A stretch of 64,000 bases of DNA from positions 1 through 64,000 of the forward strand of contig NZ_VTSX01000007.1 in assembly GCF_008329705.1 (NCBI RefSeq), given 5' to 3'. Numbering within the stretch: the stretch's first letter is position 1; the number at the start of each line of letters is the position of its first letter. The notes under the pieces are model-generated. The model did no database searches. It was not told the DNA's origin and saw nothing but the letters and a program-made list of their open reading frames with translations. This DNA comes from Chryseobacterium sp. SN22 (lineage in GTDB: Bacteria; Bacteroidota; Bacteroidia; Flavobacteriales; Weeksellaceae). Positions 25,443 to 35,350 of the stretch are shown here, piece after piece. A program made the position numbers and the translations under genes.

Positions 25443-26162
25443 ATGTTTTCAGAACAACAGGAACAGGCCGTAACCGATTATTTAATTCTTCATAAACTTC
25501 CGCTGGATATCCTGCTGGAAGTAAAAGATCATATGATTTCCCAGGTTGCAGAAATTCAGGCTGAAGAAAATAAGAGTTTTGAAGAAGCTTTCCATCAGAC
25601 GCAGAAATTGTGGGAAAGCGAATTCCGGATGACAAAATATCCCGTTTTCTACGCGGAGGAGATTCCGGTCATTGTTAAAAAAATTGTTAAGACAAGAAAT
25701 ACTCACCTTCTTAAAAAATCGCTTCTTATAGGATTGGTCTCGTTAGCCATCAGCTTTGTTTTGATTTACCTGGCCAATGATGTAGATCAATATACAGATC
25801 TTTTCAGAATACAAAACGGTTTGTTTATAGTTATTCCTGTCATAGTTTGGGCTATCAACTATAAAATGCTGAATTACATCAGATACGATCATAAATATGA
25901 GGGGAAACTGTTCTACACGATGTATCAGCAAAATGCAGCCCTTACCTTGTCAATGATCGGACTGATGGCGCAGATTATTGTGAAAGAAGGAAAATATCCG
26001 TACTTGTTTTTCAGGGAGCATAATGATGATGAAATAGGATACGTATTGGTAACGTTGCTTTTGCCTTATATTGTGCAGGTAATGATTATCTTTGTGATGT
26101 TGAGTTTCTTTGAGCATAAAAAATCACTGGTCCGGATAGAGCGGTTTCTTAACGCCGGATAA
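25443..26162 (+). CDS. PadR-linked membrane protein 2
   Basis: The 239-residue paralogue of the preceding protein has a head (1-65: LPLDILLEVKDHMISQVAEI, EAFHQTQKLWESEF) and about four transmembrane helices (about 95-115, 125-140, 160-185, 200-225). It begins 19 bases after that gene and ends the operon. Two diverged copies in tandem suggest a heteromeric membrane complex (inference). Confidence 0.7.
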   Translation: MFSEQQEQAVTDYLILHKLPLDILLEVKDHMISQVAEIQAEENKSFEEAFHQTQKLWESEFRMTKYPVFYAEEIPVIVKKIVKTRNTHLLKKSLLIGLVSLAISFVLIYLANDVDQYTDLFRIQNGLFIVIPVIVWAINYKMLNYIRYDHKYEGKLFYTMYQQNAALTLSMIGLMAQIIVKEGKYPYLFFREHNDDEIGYVLVTLLLPYIVQVMIIFVMLSFFEHKKSLVRIERFLNAG

Positions 26163-26163
26163 A

Positions 26164-27309
26164 TCACATTTTCATTTGTTCTTCTTCATTCATTGATGAT
26201 AGGGTGTTTTCAAGATCATCCGTAATTCTTTTAATTTCTGAATGGGGTCTGAAGATATATCCTTTGCCTTTTTCTTCATCTGCAATATTTGATAAAATGA
26301 TAACTGAAGTTTTTGTTTTGGGATAAAAAATATTTAGCGACGGGGATCCTTTGATGTAGCCGCTGTGGAAAAATGCATCAGGTTTCCCTGTATTGGCCAT
26401 GATCCCATAACCATAACCCATCTTTCCGAAAATAGGGTGGTGTCTTTCAGCGCTCTTGGTTTCAAATTTTCTGATGGTTTCAGCATTCAGGATTTTTCCA
26501 CTGTATAAAGCATTGTTCCATTGGTGGAGGTCCTCAATGGTCGATAAAACCCCGCCTGCAGGAATTCCGATGGCCTTGCTGCCCAGCCTTTCGGGCATAT
26601 TCTTTACCTTCTCATATACTTTGCCATTACCCAGGTAAGCTCCGGCAAATTTTTTTTCCGTATTTTTAAACGATGTTCCTGTAAAAGAATGATCCATGCC
26701 TGCCTTCTTAAACAATTCAGACATATTTTTGTCAAACGGCTTCCCCGTAACTTTTTCTACAATTTTCCCCAAAGCATTAAATCCGTCATTGGAATAGAGA
26801 AAATCCGTACCGCTTTTAAAGCGGAGCTTCTCACCCATTATATTCAGTCCCGAAGTATGATTTAAAAGCTGGTGAATGGTAATGTTTTTATAAGTATTGT
26901 TCTGAAATTCATGCAGATATTTTGAAACTTTATCCTCCAGCCTCAACTTTCCCTGTTCCATCTGAAGCAGGATAAGAACGGCCGTAAACTGTTTGCTCAC
27001 GGATCCGATGGCAAAAACCGTTCGGTCATCAATTTTAACCTGATTTCTGAAGTCGGAAAATCCCTGATCTTTCCGGTACAGTTCTACGGAATCTTTAAAG
27101 ACTGCCACACTTCCGTTGAACTGATGTTTTTTAAAAACCGAATCGATTTGATTTTTAAGAAGGTTTTTCTCAAAAGCAATAACCGTGCTGTCAATAATTG
27201 CTTTTTTATCGACCATTCTGGTAGTGATTTCCTGCTGGCTTTGCTGACAGGAAATTAAATGGAAGAGTAAACCGACTATTAAAAAGACAGAAAAGGATTT
27301 TTTAGGCAT
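26164..27309 (-). CDS. Serine hydrolase, beta-lactamase/PBP4 family lipoprotein
   Basis: This 381-residue protein has a lipoprotein signal (LISCQQ, Cys21) and a class C beta-lactamase-like fold. SVSK at 103-106 is the S-x-x-K catalytic motif, YSN at 172-174 the second motif and HSGYIKG near residue 318 the third. These enzymes act on D-Ala peptides, esters or beta-lactams; the true substrate cannot be told, and most relatives are not resistance enzymes. The gene converges with the PadR operon, with one base between stops. Confidence 0.85.
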   Translation of the reverse strand: MPKKSFSVFLIVGLLFHLISCQQSQQEITTRMVDKKAIIDSTVIAFEKNLLKNQIDSVFKKHQFNGSVAVFKDSVELYRKDQGFSDFRNQVKIDDRTVFAIGSVSKQFTAVLILLQMEQGKLRLEDKVSKYLHEFQNNTYKNITIHQLLNHTSGLNIMGEKLRFKSGTDFLYSNDGFNALGKIVEKVTGKPFDKNMSELFKKAGMDHSFTGTSFKNTEKKFAGAYLGNGKVYEKVKNMPERLGSKAIGIPAGGVLSTIEDLHQWNNALYSGKILNAETIRKFETKSAERHHPIFGKMGYGYGIMANTGKPDAFFHSGYIKGSPSLNIFYPKTKTSVIILSNIADEEKGKGYIFRPHSEIKRITDDLENTLSSMNEEEQMKM

Positions 27310-27376
27310 TTATTGTTTTCCATTTTTAAGCAAGATGCATGCCTTCAGGAAATCCATTTTGGGTTTATGTATCTCG

Positions 27377-28087
27377 TTATTTTGCTTTCAGATCACAGAA
27401 CCAGAAAATATAGTCTTCATTATCTTCATCGTCACCGGATTTAGGTTTCGGGTAGGTCTTCTTCACCGTTTCTCCGATTTCAAAACCAATTGGATTTTTA
27501 AAAACAGGCCCGTCAAAAGTGAAGGTATGGAATTCACCGTTTTCACCGCAGGGATCGATATCTGCCGGCAGATCCCGCAAAAAGTCCTTATCGATAATCC
27601 GTCCCGCAAAACTTTTGTTGAGATAGCTTTCATTCACGCAGGTAACAATAGTTTTAAAGCCCAGATCCAGGAATTCATGAATGAGGTCTGTCGTATTGAT
27701 TTTCCATAAAGGAAAAACACCTTGCATCCCGATAGACTGCAGCTGATCTTCCCGGTATTGCCTTAAATCTTCCAGAAAAATATCGCCGAAGACCGAATGG
27801 GTAATGCCCTGATTTTTAAATTTACTCATAGTCCTAAACAAGAGCTCCTGGTATTCTTCCATCGAAGGTTCGGCCGGAAGTTCCAGTTTAACAAGCGGCA
27901 ATCCTAAGCTTTCCGCCTGTTTTTCCAGTAGCGAAACGTGAACCCCATGCATGGAGATTCTCTGAAATTCTTTATTAACGCTGGTCAGAAGGGAAGTAAT
28001 TTCAACCCGGTTTTCCTGTAAAATCCTGTAGAGGGCCAGGGCAGAATCTTTGCCGCTGCTCCAGTTAAAAATGGCTTTAGGGTTCAT
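27377..28087 (-). CDS. Dph6-like ATP-pyrophosphatase (diphthine-ammonia ligase family)
   Basis: The 236-residue protein has an N-terminal PP-loop: NWSSGKDSALALY (residues 8-20), the ATP-binding motif of N-type pyrophosphatases. It continues with SVFGDIFLEDLRQYREDQ and GENGEFHTF, typical of the DUF71/Dph6 family. Archaeal and eukaryotic relatives amidate diphthine on EF2; bacteria lack diphthamide, so the bacterial substrate is unknown. The annotation as diphthine ligase would be by homology only. Confidence 0.8.
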   Translation of the reverse strand: MNPKAIFNWSSGKDSALALYRILQENRVEITSLLTSVNKEFQRISMHGVHVSLLEKQAESLGLPLVKLELPAEPSMEEYQELLFRTMSKFKNQGITHSVFGDIFLEDLRQYREDQLQSIGMQGVFPLWKINTTDLIHEFLDLGFKTIVTCVNESYLNKSFAGRIIDKDFLRDLPADIDPCGENGEFHTFTFDGPVFKNPIGFEIGETVKKTYPKPKSGDDEDNEDYIFWFCDLKAK

Positions 28088-28112
28088 GTCTTAAACTTGG
28101 AAAATGTTAAAT

Positions 28113-28147
28113 AAAAATCCCGGAACAAATTTATGTTCCGAGATTTT
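28113..28147 (-). terminator. Terminator of the 28162-28827 gene
   Basis: AAAATC(CC)GGAACA pairs with TGTTCCG(A)GATTTT, a long stem with a small bulge, just after the stop of the minus-strand lipoprotein gene. Confidence 0.75.
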
Positions 28148-28161
28148 ATATTTTTTAAATT

Positions 28162-28827
28162 TTATTTTAAATGTACATTCTTTTCTTCCTCTTTGGCTTT
28201 ATCTAAAGCTTTCCTTACACCTTGTACTGAGTTCTCATAATTATTATCTTTCCATTTTTTAAGTACTTCATTTTTCATATTCATATCAGATAGGACGAGA
28301 CTTTGATCTGTTAAATTGATTAGGCTTGTATTTAAAAGGACATGTGCCATTTTTCCGGTTTCAATCATTCCATAATATGAAATCATGAAGCCATAGCTGA
28401 CATCTGTTATTAATAGCTCGTCCACATTATATTTGTTTTTAAAGCTGCTAAAATCATAACGTGAATATTTTTTACCTTCGGTTTTCGGTCCTTCAAATTT
28501 AGGAGCTGTTTTCGGATCAAATACTTCATCAATAATCACAACTTCTTTACCTCTTGATTTCAATATCTCAGAATATAAACTAATTAATTCTTCTTTAGGT
28601 TTAATTCTTTCTCCAATTACATTCAGCCCTTCCTGATATTTGTCTCCCGAAGTAACAGCCATATCTAAAAGCCCTTGAGATCCTTCTTTATATTTTGCCG
28701 GAGCTCCTGAATTAATTAAAATACCAACTTTCGACGGTTGACTCCAATATTCCGGTGTCAAAGCTACTTTTGGAAGACAGCTTGTTAGTAAAGTTAATGC
28801 TGCAAAAACAAGAAATAATTTTTTCAT
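28162..28827 (-). CDS. Lipoprotein of unknown function
   Basis: The 221-residue protein has a lipoprotein signal (LLTSCLPK, Cys17). The mature part (about 30-200) looks like a single alpha/beta domain, with KVGILINSG, a SRGKEVVIIDEVFD strand and DELLITDVSYGFMISYYGMI. A role in the envelope is likely; no family recognised. Single-gene unit with terminator. Confidence 0.65.
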   Translation of the reverse strand: MKKLFLVFAALTLLTSCLPKVALTPEYWSQPSKVGILINSGAPAKYKEGSQGLLDMAVTSGDKYQEGLNVIGERIKPKEELISLYSEILKSRGKEVVIIDEVFDPKTAPKFEGPKTEGKKYSRYDFSSFKNKYNVDELLITDVSYGFMISYYGMIETGKMAHVLLNTSLINLTDQSLVLSDMNMKNEVLKKWKDNNYENSVQGVRKALDKAKEEEKNVHLK

Positions 28828-28909
28828 AGTTATTTTAAATTTGGCGCAAAACTATAAAAAACTCTTGAAGGAAAACAGGCTTTGTAAAAAATTAACCTTT
28901 TAATAAACA

Positions 28910-28939
28910 AAAAACCTCAAAGAAAATTCTCTGAGGTTT
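28910..28939 (-). terminator. Terminator of icmF
   Basis: AAACCTCA(AA)GA / TC(T)CTGAGGTTT stem with T-run in the minus direction (complement of AAAAAA before it), after the icmF stop. Confidence 0.8.
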
Positions 28940-28992
28940 ACTTTATAATTTTTAAAACAGTTAGTTGTAAAAATTGCCTGTCCGGCTACGGA

Positions 28993-31900
28993 CTACATAT
29001 TTCTTCTGTACTTACCGCCTACTTCAAACAAAGCATTGGTAATCTGCCCGAGCGAACAGTATTTCACGGCATCCATCATCACTTCAAATAAATTCTGCTG
29101 GTTGATGGCGGCGTGCTGCAGGGTTTTCAGGGCTGCTTCCGACTGATCGGCATTGGATTTCTGGAAGTTATGGAGCATTTCGATCTGGGCCTGCTTTTCT
29201 TCTTCGGTAGAACGGATGACTTCTCCCGGGCGGACCGTCGGCGAACCGTCTTTTCCTAAGAAGGTATTCACCCCGATGATCGGGTATTCACCGGTATGCT
29301 TCAGCCATTCGTAATGCATGGATTCCTCCTGGATCTTGGAACGCTGGTACATGGTTTCCATTGCTCCCAGAACACCGCCTCTTTCGGTAATACGGTCGAA
29401 TTCTGCGTAAACGGCTTCTTCTACCAGATCCGTCAGTTCTTCGATGATGAAGGAACCCTGAAGCGGATTCTCATTTTTCGCCAGCCCTAATTCTTTATTG
29501 ATAATCAACTGAATCGCCATGGCTCTTCTTACAGACTGTTCCGTAGGAGTGGTAATCGCTTCATCATAAGCATTGGTGTGGAGTGAGTTACAGTTGTCGT
29601 AAATCGCATACAAGGCCTGTAAAGTCGTCCGGATATCGTTGAAATCAATTTCCTGCGCGTGAAGCGAACGTCCGGAAGTCTGGATGTGGTATTTCAGCAT
29701 CTGGCTTCTTTCGTCAGCTCCGTATTTCAGCTTCATGGCTTTGGCCCAGATTCTTCTGGCCACACGCCCGATCACCGAATATTCAGGATCGATCCCGTTG
29801 GAGAAGAAGAAAGAAAGGTTAGGAGCAAAGTCATTGATGTCCATTCCTCTGGAGAGGTAATATTCCACATACGTAAACCCATTGGCTAAGGTGAACGCCA
29901 GCTGGGAGACCGGGTTGGCTCCTGCTTCTGCGATGTGATAACCGGAAATGGAAACCGAATAGAAGTTTCTTACTTTTTCTGTAATGAAATATTCCTGAAC
30001 GTCGCCCATTAATCTTAAGGCAAATTCAGTAGAGAAAATACAGGTATTCTGTGCCTGGTCTTCCTTTAAAATATCAGCCTGAACGGTTCCACGAACGGTG
30101 GCAATGGTTTTGGCCTTGATTTCGGCGTATATTTCGGCAGGAATAATTTCATCACCAGTGATTCCCAAAAGTTTTAAGCCCAACCCGTTGTTGGAAGGCG
30201 GCAATTCGCCGTTGTATTTCGGCCTTTCCAGTCCTTTGTCATCAAATTTCTCCTTAAGCTTAGCCTCAACCTTAGATTCAAGATTGTTTTCAATAATGTA
30301 TTTTTCAACATTCTGGTCGATAGCTGCATTCATGAAGAAAGCGAGGAGCATCGGGGCCGGACCGTTAATCGTCATGGATACGGAAGTCAGTGCATTCACG
30401 AGATCAAACCCGGAATACAACTTTTTAGCATCATCCAGAGTTGCAATTGAAACCCCAGCATTCCCGATTTTACCGTAAATATCCGGCGGCAGGGCAGGGT
30501 CCTGGCCATAAAGCGTTACCGAGTCGAAAGCGGTGGACAGGCGTTTGGCCGGCATTTCCGCAGATACATAATGGAATCGCCGGTTGGTTCTTTCCGGGCC
30601 GCCTTCTCCGGCAAACATCCTTGTCGGATCTTCTCCGGTTCTTTTGAAAGGATAAATTCCTGCGGTGTAAGGGAAGCCTCCCGGAAGGTTTTCCTGGCCT
30701 TTCCATTTGATCAAATCACCCCAGTCGGTATATTTCGGCAAAGCGATTTTCGGAATTCTAAGATGCGATAAAGATTCGGTTGAGGTTTCCACCTTGATTT
30801 CTTTTCCTCTTACAAAGTAAGAATAAAATTCTTCATGGAATGCTTTTTTGGTATCTTCCCAGCTATTCAGGAAGTCAATGTTTTCCTGTTGCAGCTCTTT
30901 TTCAGCTTTCTGGTATTCTGCGTCCAAAGCTTCACTGGAAATAATTTTTTTTACGCCTTCGATATGATACATCGTTCTGGCCAGTGCAGCCTGTTTCTCA
31001 ACATTCGCATCGTACTGCCTGTTATTTTCAACAATTTCAGAAAGGTAACGTACTCTTTTCGGCGGGATAATCGTTACTTCATCTGTAATTTCCTGTTCCA
31101 CAAAACCCTGTAGATTTAACTCAGAATATTTCTCATTAACTTTTTCAACCAATCTGTTGTACAACTCGGTTGTTCCATGGTCATTGAACTGCGAAGCTTT
31201 TGTAGCGTAAACCGGCATTTCGTCCAGCGGCTGTTCCCAGAGCAAATGGTTTCTCTGAAACTGTTTTCTCACCGCCTGAAGGGCATCCAGAGCACCGCGT
31301 TTGTCGGATTTATTTAAAGCAACCAGATCGGCGTAGTCCAGCATGTCGATTTTTTCCAGCTGCGTGGACGCTCCGTATTCAGGCGTCATCACGTACATGG
31401 AAACATCCGCAAAATCCGAAACTTCCGATCCCGATTGTCCGATCCCCGAAGTTTCCAGGATAATAACGTCAGGATGAGCCAGTTTAAGTACGTTCAGGGC
31501 CGATTGGATGAATGGGGAAACGGAAACGTTGTTTTCCCTGGTGGCCATTGAACGCATATAAACCCTCGGATCGTTAATGGCGTTCATCCGGATCCGGTCA
31601 CCCAAAAGGGCACCTCCCGTTTTCTTCTTGGAAGGGTCGATGGAAATAATGGCAATTTTTTTATCCGGGTTTGAACGCAGGAAACGTCTTACCAATTCGT
31701 CGGTTAATGAAGATTTTCCTGCTCCGCCGGTTCCGGTAATCCCGATGATCGGGATATTCAGGTCTTTTGATTTTTCATCAATCGCCTGTACCAGTTCAGG
31801 TTTTTCTTCAGAGAAGTTTTCCACTGCTGAAATAATTTTAGCAATGCTGGTAGGGTTATCGAAGCTGATGGCATCAAGATCCTGAGCCGCTGTTTCTTTT

Positions 31901-32340
31901 CCGGTAGCGAAATCCGATCTCTGAACCAGATCGTCGATCATCCCCTGAAGGCCAAGCTCACGGCCGTCATCCGGGGAATAGATCCGGTCGATTCCGTAAT
32001 CCATCAGTTCTTTGATCTCTTCCGGCAGGATCACCCCGCCGCCGCCGCCGAAGATTTTAATCTGTGGGGAATTTTTTTCGCGTAGAAGATCATAGATGTA
32101 TTTAAAATATTCATTGTGCCCGCCCTGATAAGAGGTTAGGGCAATGGCATTGGCATCTTCCTGAATGGCGGTATTCACCACTTCCTCAGCCGATTTATCG
32201 TGTCCGAGGTGAATTACTTCGCATCCTGTTCCCTGGATCACACGGCGCATGATATTGATTGCTGCATCGTGGCCGTCGAACAACGAAGCAGCCGTCACGA
32301 TTCTTACTTTATTGTTTGGAGTATATTTTTGGGTTTCCAT
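28993..32340 (-). CDS. icmF: Fused isobutyryl-CoA mutase (IcmF)
   Basis: The 1115-residue protein fuses three parts in the IcmF order. First, a B12-binding domain (about 10-140) with the D-x-H motif DGHD at 22-25. Second, a MeaB-like G-protein chaperone (about 195-420) with P-loop GTGGAGKSS at 203-211 and NKSDKRG. Third, the mutase catalytic barrel (about 540-1115), including [17 protein letters not shown] and [13 protein letters not shown]. It interconverts isobutyryl-CoA and n-butyryl-CoA (or related acyl-CoAs) with adenosylcobalamin, using GTP for cofactor loading. The length is standard. This separates it from ordinary methylmalonyl-CoA mutase, which lacks the G domain. No B12 synthesis gene is near. 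Confidence 0.93.
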   Translation of the reverse strand: METQKYTPNNKVRIVTAASLFDGHDAAINIMRRVIQGTGCEVIHLGHDKSAEEVVNTAIQEDANAIALTSYQGGHNEYFKYIYDLLREKNSPQIKIFGGGGGVILPEEIKELMDYGIDRIYSPDDGRELGLQGMIDDLVQRSDFATGKETAAQDLDAISFDNPTSIAKIISAVENFSEEKPELVQAIDEKSKDLNIPIIGITGTGGAGKSSLTDELVRRFLRSNPDKKIAIISIDPSKKKTGGALLGDRIRMNAINDPRVYMRSMATRENNVSVSPFIQSALNVLKLAHPDVIILETSGIGQSGSEVSDFADVSMYVMTPEYGASTQLEKIDMLDYADLVALNKSDKRGALDALQAVRKQFQRNHLLWEQPLDEMPVYATKASQFNDHGTTELYNRLVEKVNEKYSELNLQGFVEQEITDEVTIIPPKRVRYLSEIVENNRQYDANVEKQAALARTMYHIEGVKKIISSEALDAEYQKAEKELQQENIDFLNSWEDTKKAFHEEFYSYFVRGKEIKVETSTESLSHLRIPKIALPKYTDWGDLIKWKGQENLPGGFPYTAGIYPFKRTGEDPTRMFAGEGGPERTNRRFHYVSAEMPAKRLSTAFDSVTLYGQDPALPPDIYGKIGNAGVSIATLDDAKKLYSGFDLVNALTSVSMTINGPAPMLLAFFMNAAIDQNVEKYIIENNLESKVEAKLKEKFDDKGLERPKYNGELPPSNNGLGLKLLGITGDEIIPAEIYAEIKAKTIATVRGTVQADILKEDQAQNTCIFSTEFALRLMGDVQEYFITEKVRNFYSVSISGYHIAEAGANPVSQLAFTLANGFTYVEYYLSRGMDINDFAPNLSFFFSNGIDPEYSVIGRVARRIWAKAMKLKYGADERSQMLKYHIQTSGRSLHAQEIDFNDIRTTLQALYAIYDNCNSLHTNAYDEAITTPTEQSVRRAMAIQLIINKELGLAKNENPLQGSFIIEELTDLVEEAVYAEFDRITERGGVLGAMETMYQRSKIQEESMHYEWLKHTGEYPIIGVNTFLGKDGSPTVRPGEVIRSTEEEKQAQIEMLHNFQKSNADQSEAALKTLQHAAINQQNLFEVMMDAVKYCSLGQITNALFEVGGKYRRNM

Positions 32341-32366
32341 AAAAATCTAGAAAATTTCTGAATTTT

Positions 32367-32374
32367 CAAATATA
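32367..32374 (-). promoter_or_regulatory. -7 box of icmF
   Basis: The complement reads TATATTTG, 26 bases before the icmF ATG. The -33 region has only a weak match. Confidence 0.4.
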
Positions 32375-32572
32375 ATAATAAAATAGAAACCGGGTGTTTA
32401 ATAATAACAATCTGTATTTCAGTTAATTAATTTAAATCGATTAATTAATGGGCCAACCATTAAACTAACATTTGTTAGAAACCATCAGAGTTCAAAGAGG
32501 TTACGTGAATTTCATCCGGATCGTTTATGATTTCAAATTAAAAATTCTACTTTTGCATCTTATTATCAGGAT

Positions 32573-32905
32573 ATGAAAAAGGCACTGCTGTATTTTGCAC
32601 TGGGAACGGTTTTAAGTTTTTTAATCAATTATCTTTTTTACAGTTCGAAAAACATCGGCCTGGATATTTTTTATGCGCTTGCCTTTGGTTTTGCCTGGGG
32701 CGTGGCCTACTACCTGGATACCCCTGAATTTACACTGCCTCAGAAACTGGGGTTGTCTTTTTTGGCGATGGGCCTGCTGGTTCTTATCGGCACTCTGATC
32801 TTTACCCTCGAACTGGCGATTCCTTCGATCCTTAAGTTTTCAACAGTATTCGTAGCCTATTATCTTATTGCAAGCTTCAGGGCGAATAAGACGCTCCGCC
32901 GTTAA
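32573..32905 (+). CDS. Small four-helix membrane protein
   Basis: The 110-residue protein consists of four hydrophobic helices (about 5-22, 28-46, 58-80, 84-102) and a basic C-terminus. No family recognised. TACTTTTG at 32548-32555 is a good -7 box 17 bases before the ATG. It lies alone between icmF and the ribosomal genes. Confidence 0.65.
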   Translation: MKKALLYFALGTVLSFLINYLFYSSKNIGLDIFYALAFGFAWGVAYYLDTPEFTLPQKLGLSFLAMGLLVLIGTLIFTLELAIPSILKFSTVFVAYYLIASFRANKTLRR

Positions 32906-33058
32906 TTTCCATTCTGATTTCTTATGTAAAGTATAAACTGTAGGCTAGGCTATATATTCCTTACTTCCAATTTGTCCAGTTGATCAATTCTAACGATCTT
33001 TTTTTCAATTAATAATACCCGTTAAAAGGAAATGTGCTGAGATTAAATAAAATATGTT

Positions 33059-33088
33059 TTTGCGTTCCGGAAATAATTTGTACCTTTG
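33059..33088 (+). promoter_or_regulatory. Promoter of rplM-rpsI
   Basis: TTTG at 33059-33062 and TACCTTTG at 33081-33088 with an 18-base spacer fit the Bacteroidetes consensus. A short hairpin-like CCCTTTTAGGGG follows in the leader. Confidence 0.75.
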
Positions 33089-33133
33089 CACACCCTTTTA
33101 GGGGAAATTATGTTTAATCTTTAACTAAAACGT

Positions 33134-33589
33134 GTGAATACATTAAGTTACAAAACTGTTTCAGCGAACAAAGCTACTGCTAATAAAGAATGGGTTGTGG
33201 TAGACGCTGAAGGACAGCCGTTAGGAAGACTAGCTTCTACGGTTGCAAAGATTTTGAGAGGTAAGCACAAAACGAATTACACACCTCACGTAGATTGTGG
33301 TGATAACGTAATCGTTTTGAATGCTGGGAAAGTTACTCTTTCCGGAAACAAGTGGAACGATAAGACGTACATCTGGCATACCGGTTATCCTGGTGGACAG
33401 AAGTCTATGACAGCTCTTGAACTTCAGAAAAAAGATTCTTTAAAAGTATTGGAAAAATCCGTAAAAGGGATGCTTCCGAAAAACAGATTAGGATCTGCAT
33501 TGCTTAAAAACCTTTATTTGTATGAAGGAACTGAGCACAAGCACGAAGCTCAACAGCCGAAAACAATTAATGTTAACGAATTTAAATAA
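33134..33589 (+). CDS. rplM: Ribosomal protein L13
   Basis: The 151-residue protein of the large subunit shows WVVVDAEGQPLGRLAS, the core GDNVIVLNAGKVTLSGNKWNDK shown in parts (GDNVIVLNAGKV) and GMLPKNRLGSALL. Its length is typical for Bacteroidetes. It is cotranscribed with rpsI, with 7 bases between, the usual order. Confidence 0.97.
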   Translation: MNTLSYKTVSANKATANKEWVVVDAEGQPLGRLASTVAKILRGKHKTNYTPHVDCGDNVIVLNAGKVTLSGNKWNDKTYIWHTGYPGGQKSMTALELQKKDSLKVLEKSVKGMLPKNRLGSALLKNLYLYEGTEHKHEAQQPKTINVNEFK

Positions 33590-33596
33590 TTAAATT

Positions 33597-33983
33597 ATGT
33601 CTATAGTTCACAAAATCGGAAGAAGAAAAACTTCTGTAGCCAGAGTTTATGTAAAGCCAGGAACTGGTAACATTACAGTAAACGGTAAAGATGCTGCAAC
33701 TTATTTCTCTACAGACGTGATGGTTTACAAATTGAACCAGCCGTTTATCCTTTCTGAAACTGTTGGTCAGTATGACGTTACCGTAAATGTTTTCGGTGGT
33801 GGGAATACAGGTCAGGCAGAAGCTATCAGATTAGGTATTTCAAGAGCTTTATGCGAAATCAATGCTGAGTTCAGATTGGCTTTGAAACCTGCAGGTTTAC
33901 TTACGAGAGACGCAAGAATGGTGGAAAGAAAGAAGCCAGGTCAGAAAAAAGCAAGAAAGAGATTCCAATTCTCAAAACGTTAA
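33597..33983 (+). CDS. rpsI: Ribosomal protein S9
   Basis: The 128-residue protein of the small subunit carries the [15 protein letters not shown] start, [20 protein letters not shown] and the basic tail [17 protein letters not shown], whose last residues contact P-site tRNA. Directly follows rplM. Confidence 0.97.
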   Translation: MSIVHKIGRRKTSVARVYVKPGTGNITVNGKDAATYFSTDVMVYKLNQPFILSETVGQYDVTVNVFGGGNTGQAEAIRLGISRALCEINAEFRLALKPAGLLTRDARMVERKKPGQKKARKRFQFSKR

Positions 33984-34191
33984 GATTTGCTGTTGGCGAA
34001 TGGCTTTTAGCCGTTGGCTTCAGGAATTTATTAAATTTTATTTAAACTTAATCTTGGTGAAAAGCCAATTGCTATAAGCAAGAAGCCAGACGCCCTATTG
34101 CCCGTTACGTTTAGCATCCAAACGCTTCTCCCATCTAAAGAAGTTGTTGATTGTTTAAAAGACGGAAAGTAAACTAACAAAAACAGAAAAC

Positions 34192-34953
34192 ATGGCAAAA
34201 GCAAATGTAAAAGACCTTCTAGAGGCTGGCGTACACTTCGGTCACATGACCAGAAAGTGGAATCCAAATATGGCTCCATACATTTTTATGGAGAAAAACG
34301 GTATTCACATTGTAGACTTACATAAAACAGCTGTTAAATTGGATGAAGCGTGCAGCGCTTTGGAAAAATTAACTTCTGCAGGTAAAAAAGTTCTTTTCGT
34401 AGCGACTAAGAAGCAGGCGAAAGAAGTAGTGGCAAAACACGCTGCTGAACTGAATATGCCTTATATTACAGAAAGATGGCCGGGAGGTATGTTGACGAAT
34501 TTCGTTACCATCAGAAAGGCTGTAAAGAAAATGAACTCTATCGACAAAATGAAAAAAGACGGTACGTTCGAAACTTTATCTAAAAAAGAAAGACTACAGG
34601 TAGACAGACAAAGAGCTAACCTTGAGAAAAACTTAGGTTCTATCTCAGACATGGTTCGTCTTCCTTCTGCAATCTTCGTTGTAGATATCATGAGAGAACA
34701 TATCGCTGTAACGGAAGCTAAGAAATTAGGCATCCCGGTTTTCGGTATTGTTGATACCAACTCTGACCCAAGAAAAGTAGACTTCGTAATCCCAGGAAAC
34801 GATGATGCTTCAAAATCTATCGATATGATCTTAAACATCGTTTCAGATTCTATTAAAGAAGGTCAGTCTCAGAGAAAAGCTGATAAAGAAAAATCTAAAG
34901 AAGAAGGAGAAGTGGTATCTGCTGATAAAGATGCTGATTTCGACGCTGAATAA
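34192..34953 (+). CDS. rpsB: Ribosomal protein S2
   Basis: The 253-residue protein of the small subunit has DLLEAGVHFGHMTRKWNPNM, the coiled-coil region, ERWPGGMLTNFVTIRK and VFGIVDTNSDP. The acidic tail (from about 225) is usual in flavobacteria. It is 208 bases after rpsI; that spacer has GCCGTTGGCTT/GAAGCCAG-like inverted pieces but no gene. The usual partner tsf is absent here: a terminator and an accessory region follow, and tsf is found on the other strand at 60535. Confidence 0.97.
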   Translation: MAKANVKDLLEAGVHFGHMTRKWNPNMAPYIFMEKNGIHIVDLHKTAVKLDEACSALEKLTSAGKKVLFVATKKQAKEVVAKHAAELNMPYITERWPGGMLTNFVTIRKAVKKMNSIDKMKKDGTFETLSKKERLQVDRQRANLEKNLGSISDMVRLPSAIFVVDIMREHIAVTEAKKLGIPVFGIVDTNSDPRKVDFVIPGNDDASKSIDMILNIVSDSIKEGQSQRKADKEKSKEEGEVVSADKDADFDAE

Positions 34954-34975
34954 TTAAAGATTTTCTTTAAAATAT

Positions 34976-35009
34976 AAAACCCGCTGAATCTCAGATTCAG
35001 CGGGTTTTT
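34976..35009. terminator. Terminator after rpsB
   Basis: A perfect 14-base stem AAAACCCGCTGAAT / ATTCAGCGGGTTTT, T-run on both strands. It separates rpsB from the double-glycine peptide gene on the other strand. Confidence 0.92.
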
Positions 35010-35023
35010 GTTTATATGAAATA

Positions 35024-35209
35024 TTATTTCTTGGGACATACGGTGAATTCAGGGAAATCAGGATCGCCGGTTGGAACAACCACTCCTATTCTGCATACAC
35101 CGCCACAACACATTTCTCCAAATTCGATATTACAGCCGTCCATACAACTTCTGTATCCTCCTTTAATAGTTCTCAACTCATTTCTTGAAATTTTTTTTAA
35201 GTTTTTCAT
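35024..35209 (-). CDS. Double-glycine leader peptide, Cys-rich (bacteriocin-like)
   Basis: This 61-residue protein has a leader of 18 residues, MKNLKKISRNELRTIKGG, with the L-x-x-x-E-L-x-x-I-x-GG pattern of peptides cut by C39 peptidase transporters. The 43-residue remainder has six Cys (including CC), enough for three disulphides. Similar short GG peptides are very common in Chryseobacterium and are often labelled bacteriocin-like, but activity has rarely been shown. No C39 transporter or immunity gene is in the window. Cleavage after GG is inference. Confidence 0.75.
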   Translation of the reverse strand: MKNLKKISRNELRTIKGGYRSCMDGCNIEFGEMCCGGVCRIGVVVPTGDPDFPEFTVCPKK

Positions 35210-35350
35210 AGCTTTTGTTTTATAATTTTCCTACTCTGTTCGCTTTTCGGATTCCGCAATAATTATTCAAATATAATAAATTATTAATTACATCACTTAG
35301 TTTTGAAAAATATTTAATCAGCGGTTGGTGCGTTCTTTTAATTATAATAA

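Noticed and set aside
34000..34190. A possible S2-binding leader or mobile repeat in the rpsI-rpsB gap
   Set aside because: Inverted GGCTT/AAGCC pieces are present but no convincing conserved fold; too weak to call.
33134..34953. tRNA genes near the ribosomal protein operon and elsewhere
   Set aside because: No cloverleaf with GTTCRANNC and acceptor pairing was seen anywhere in the window.
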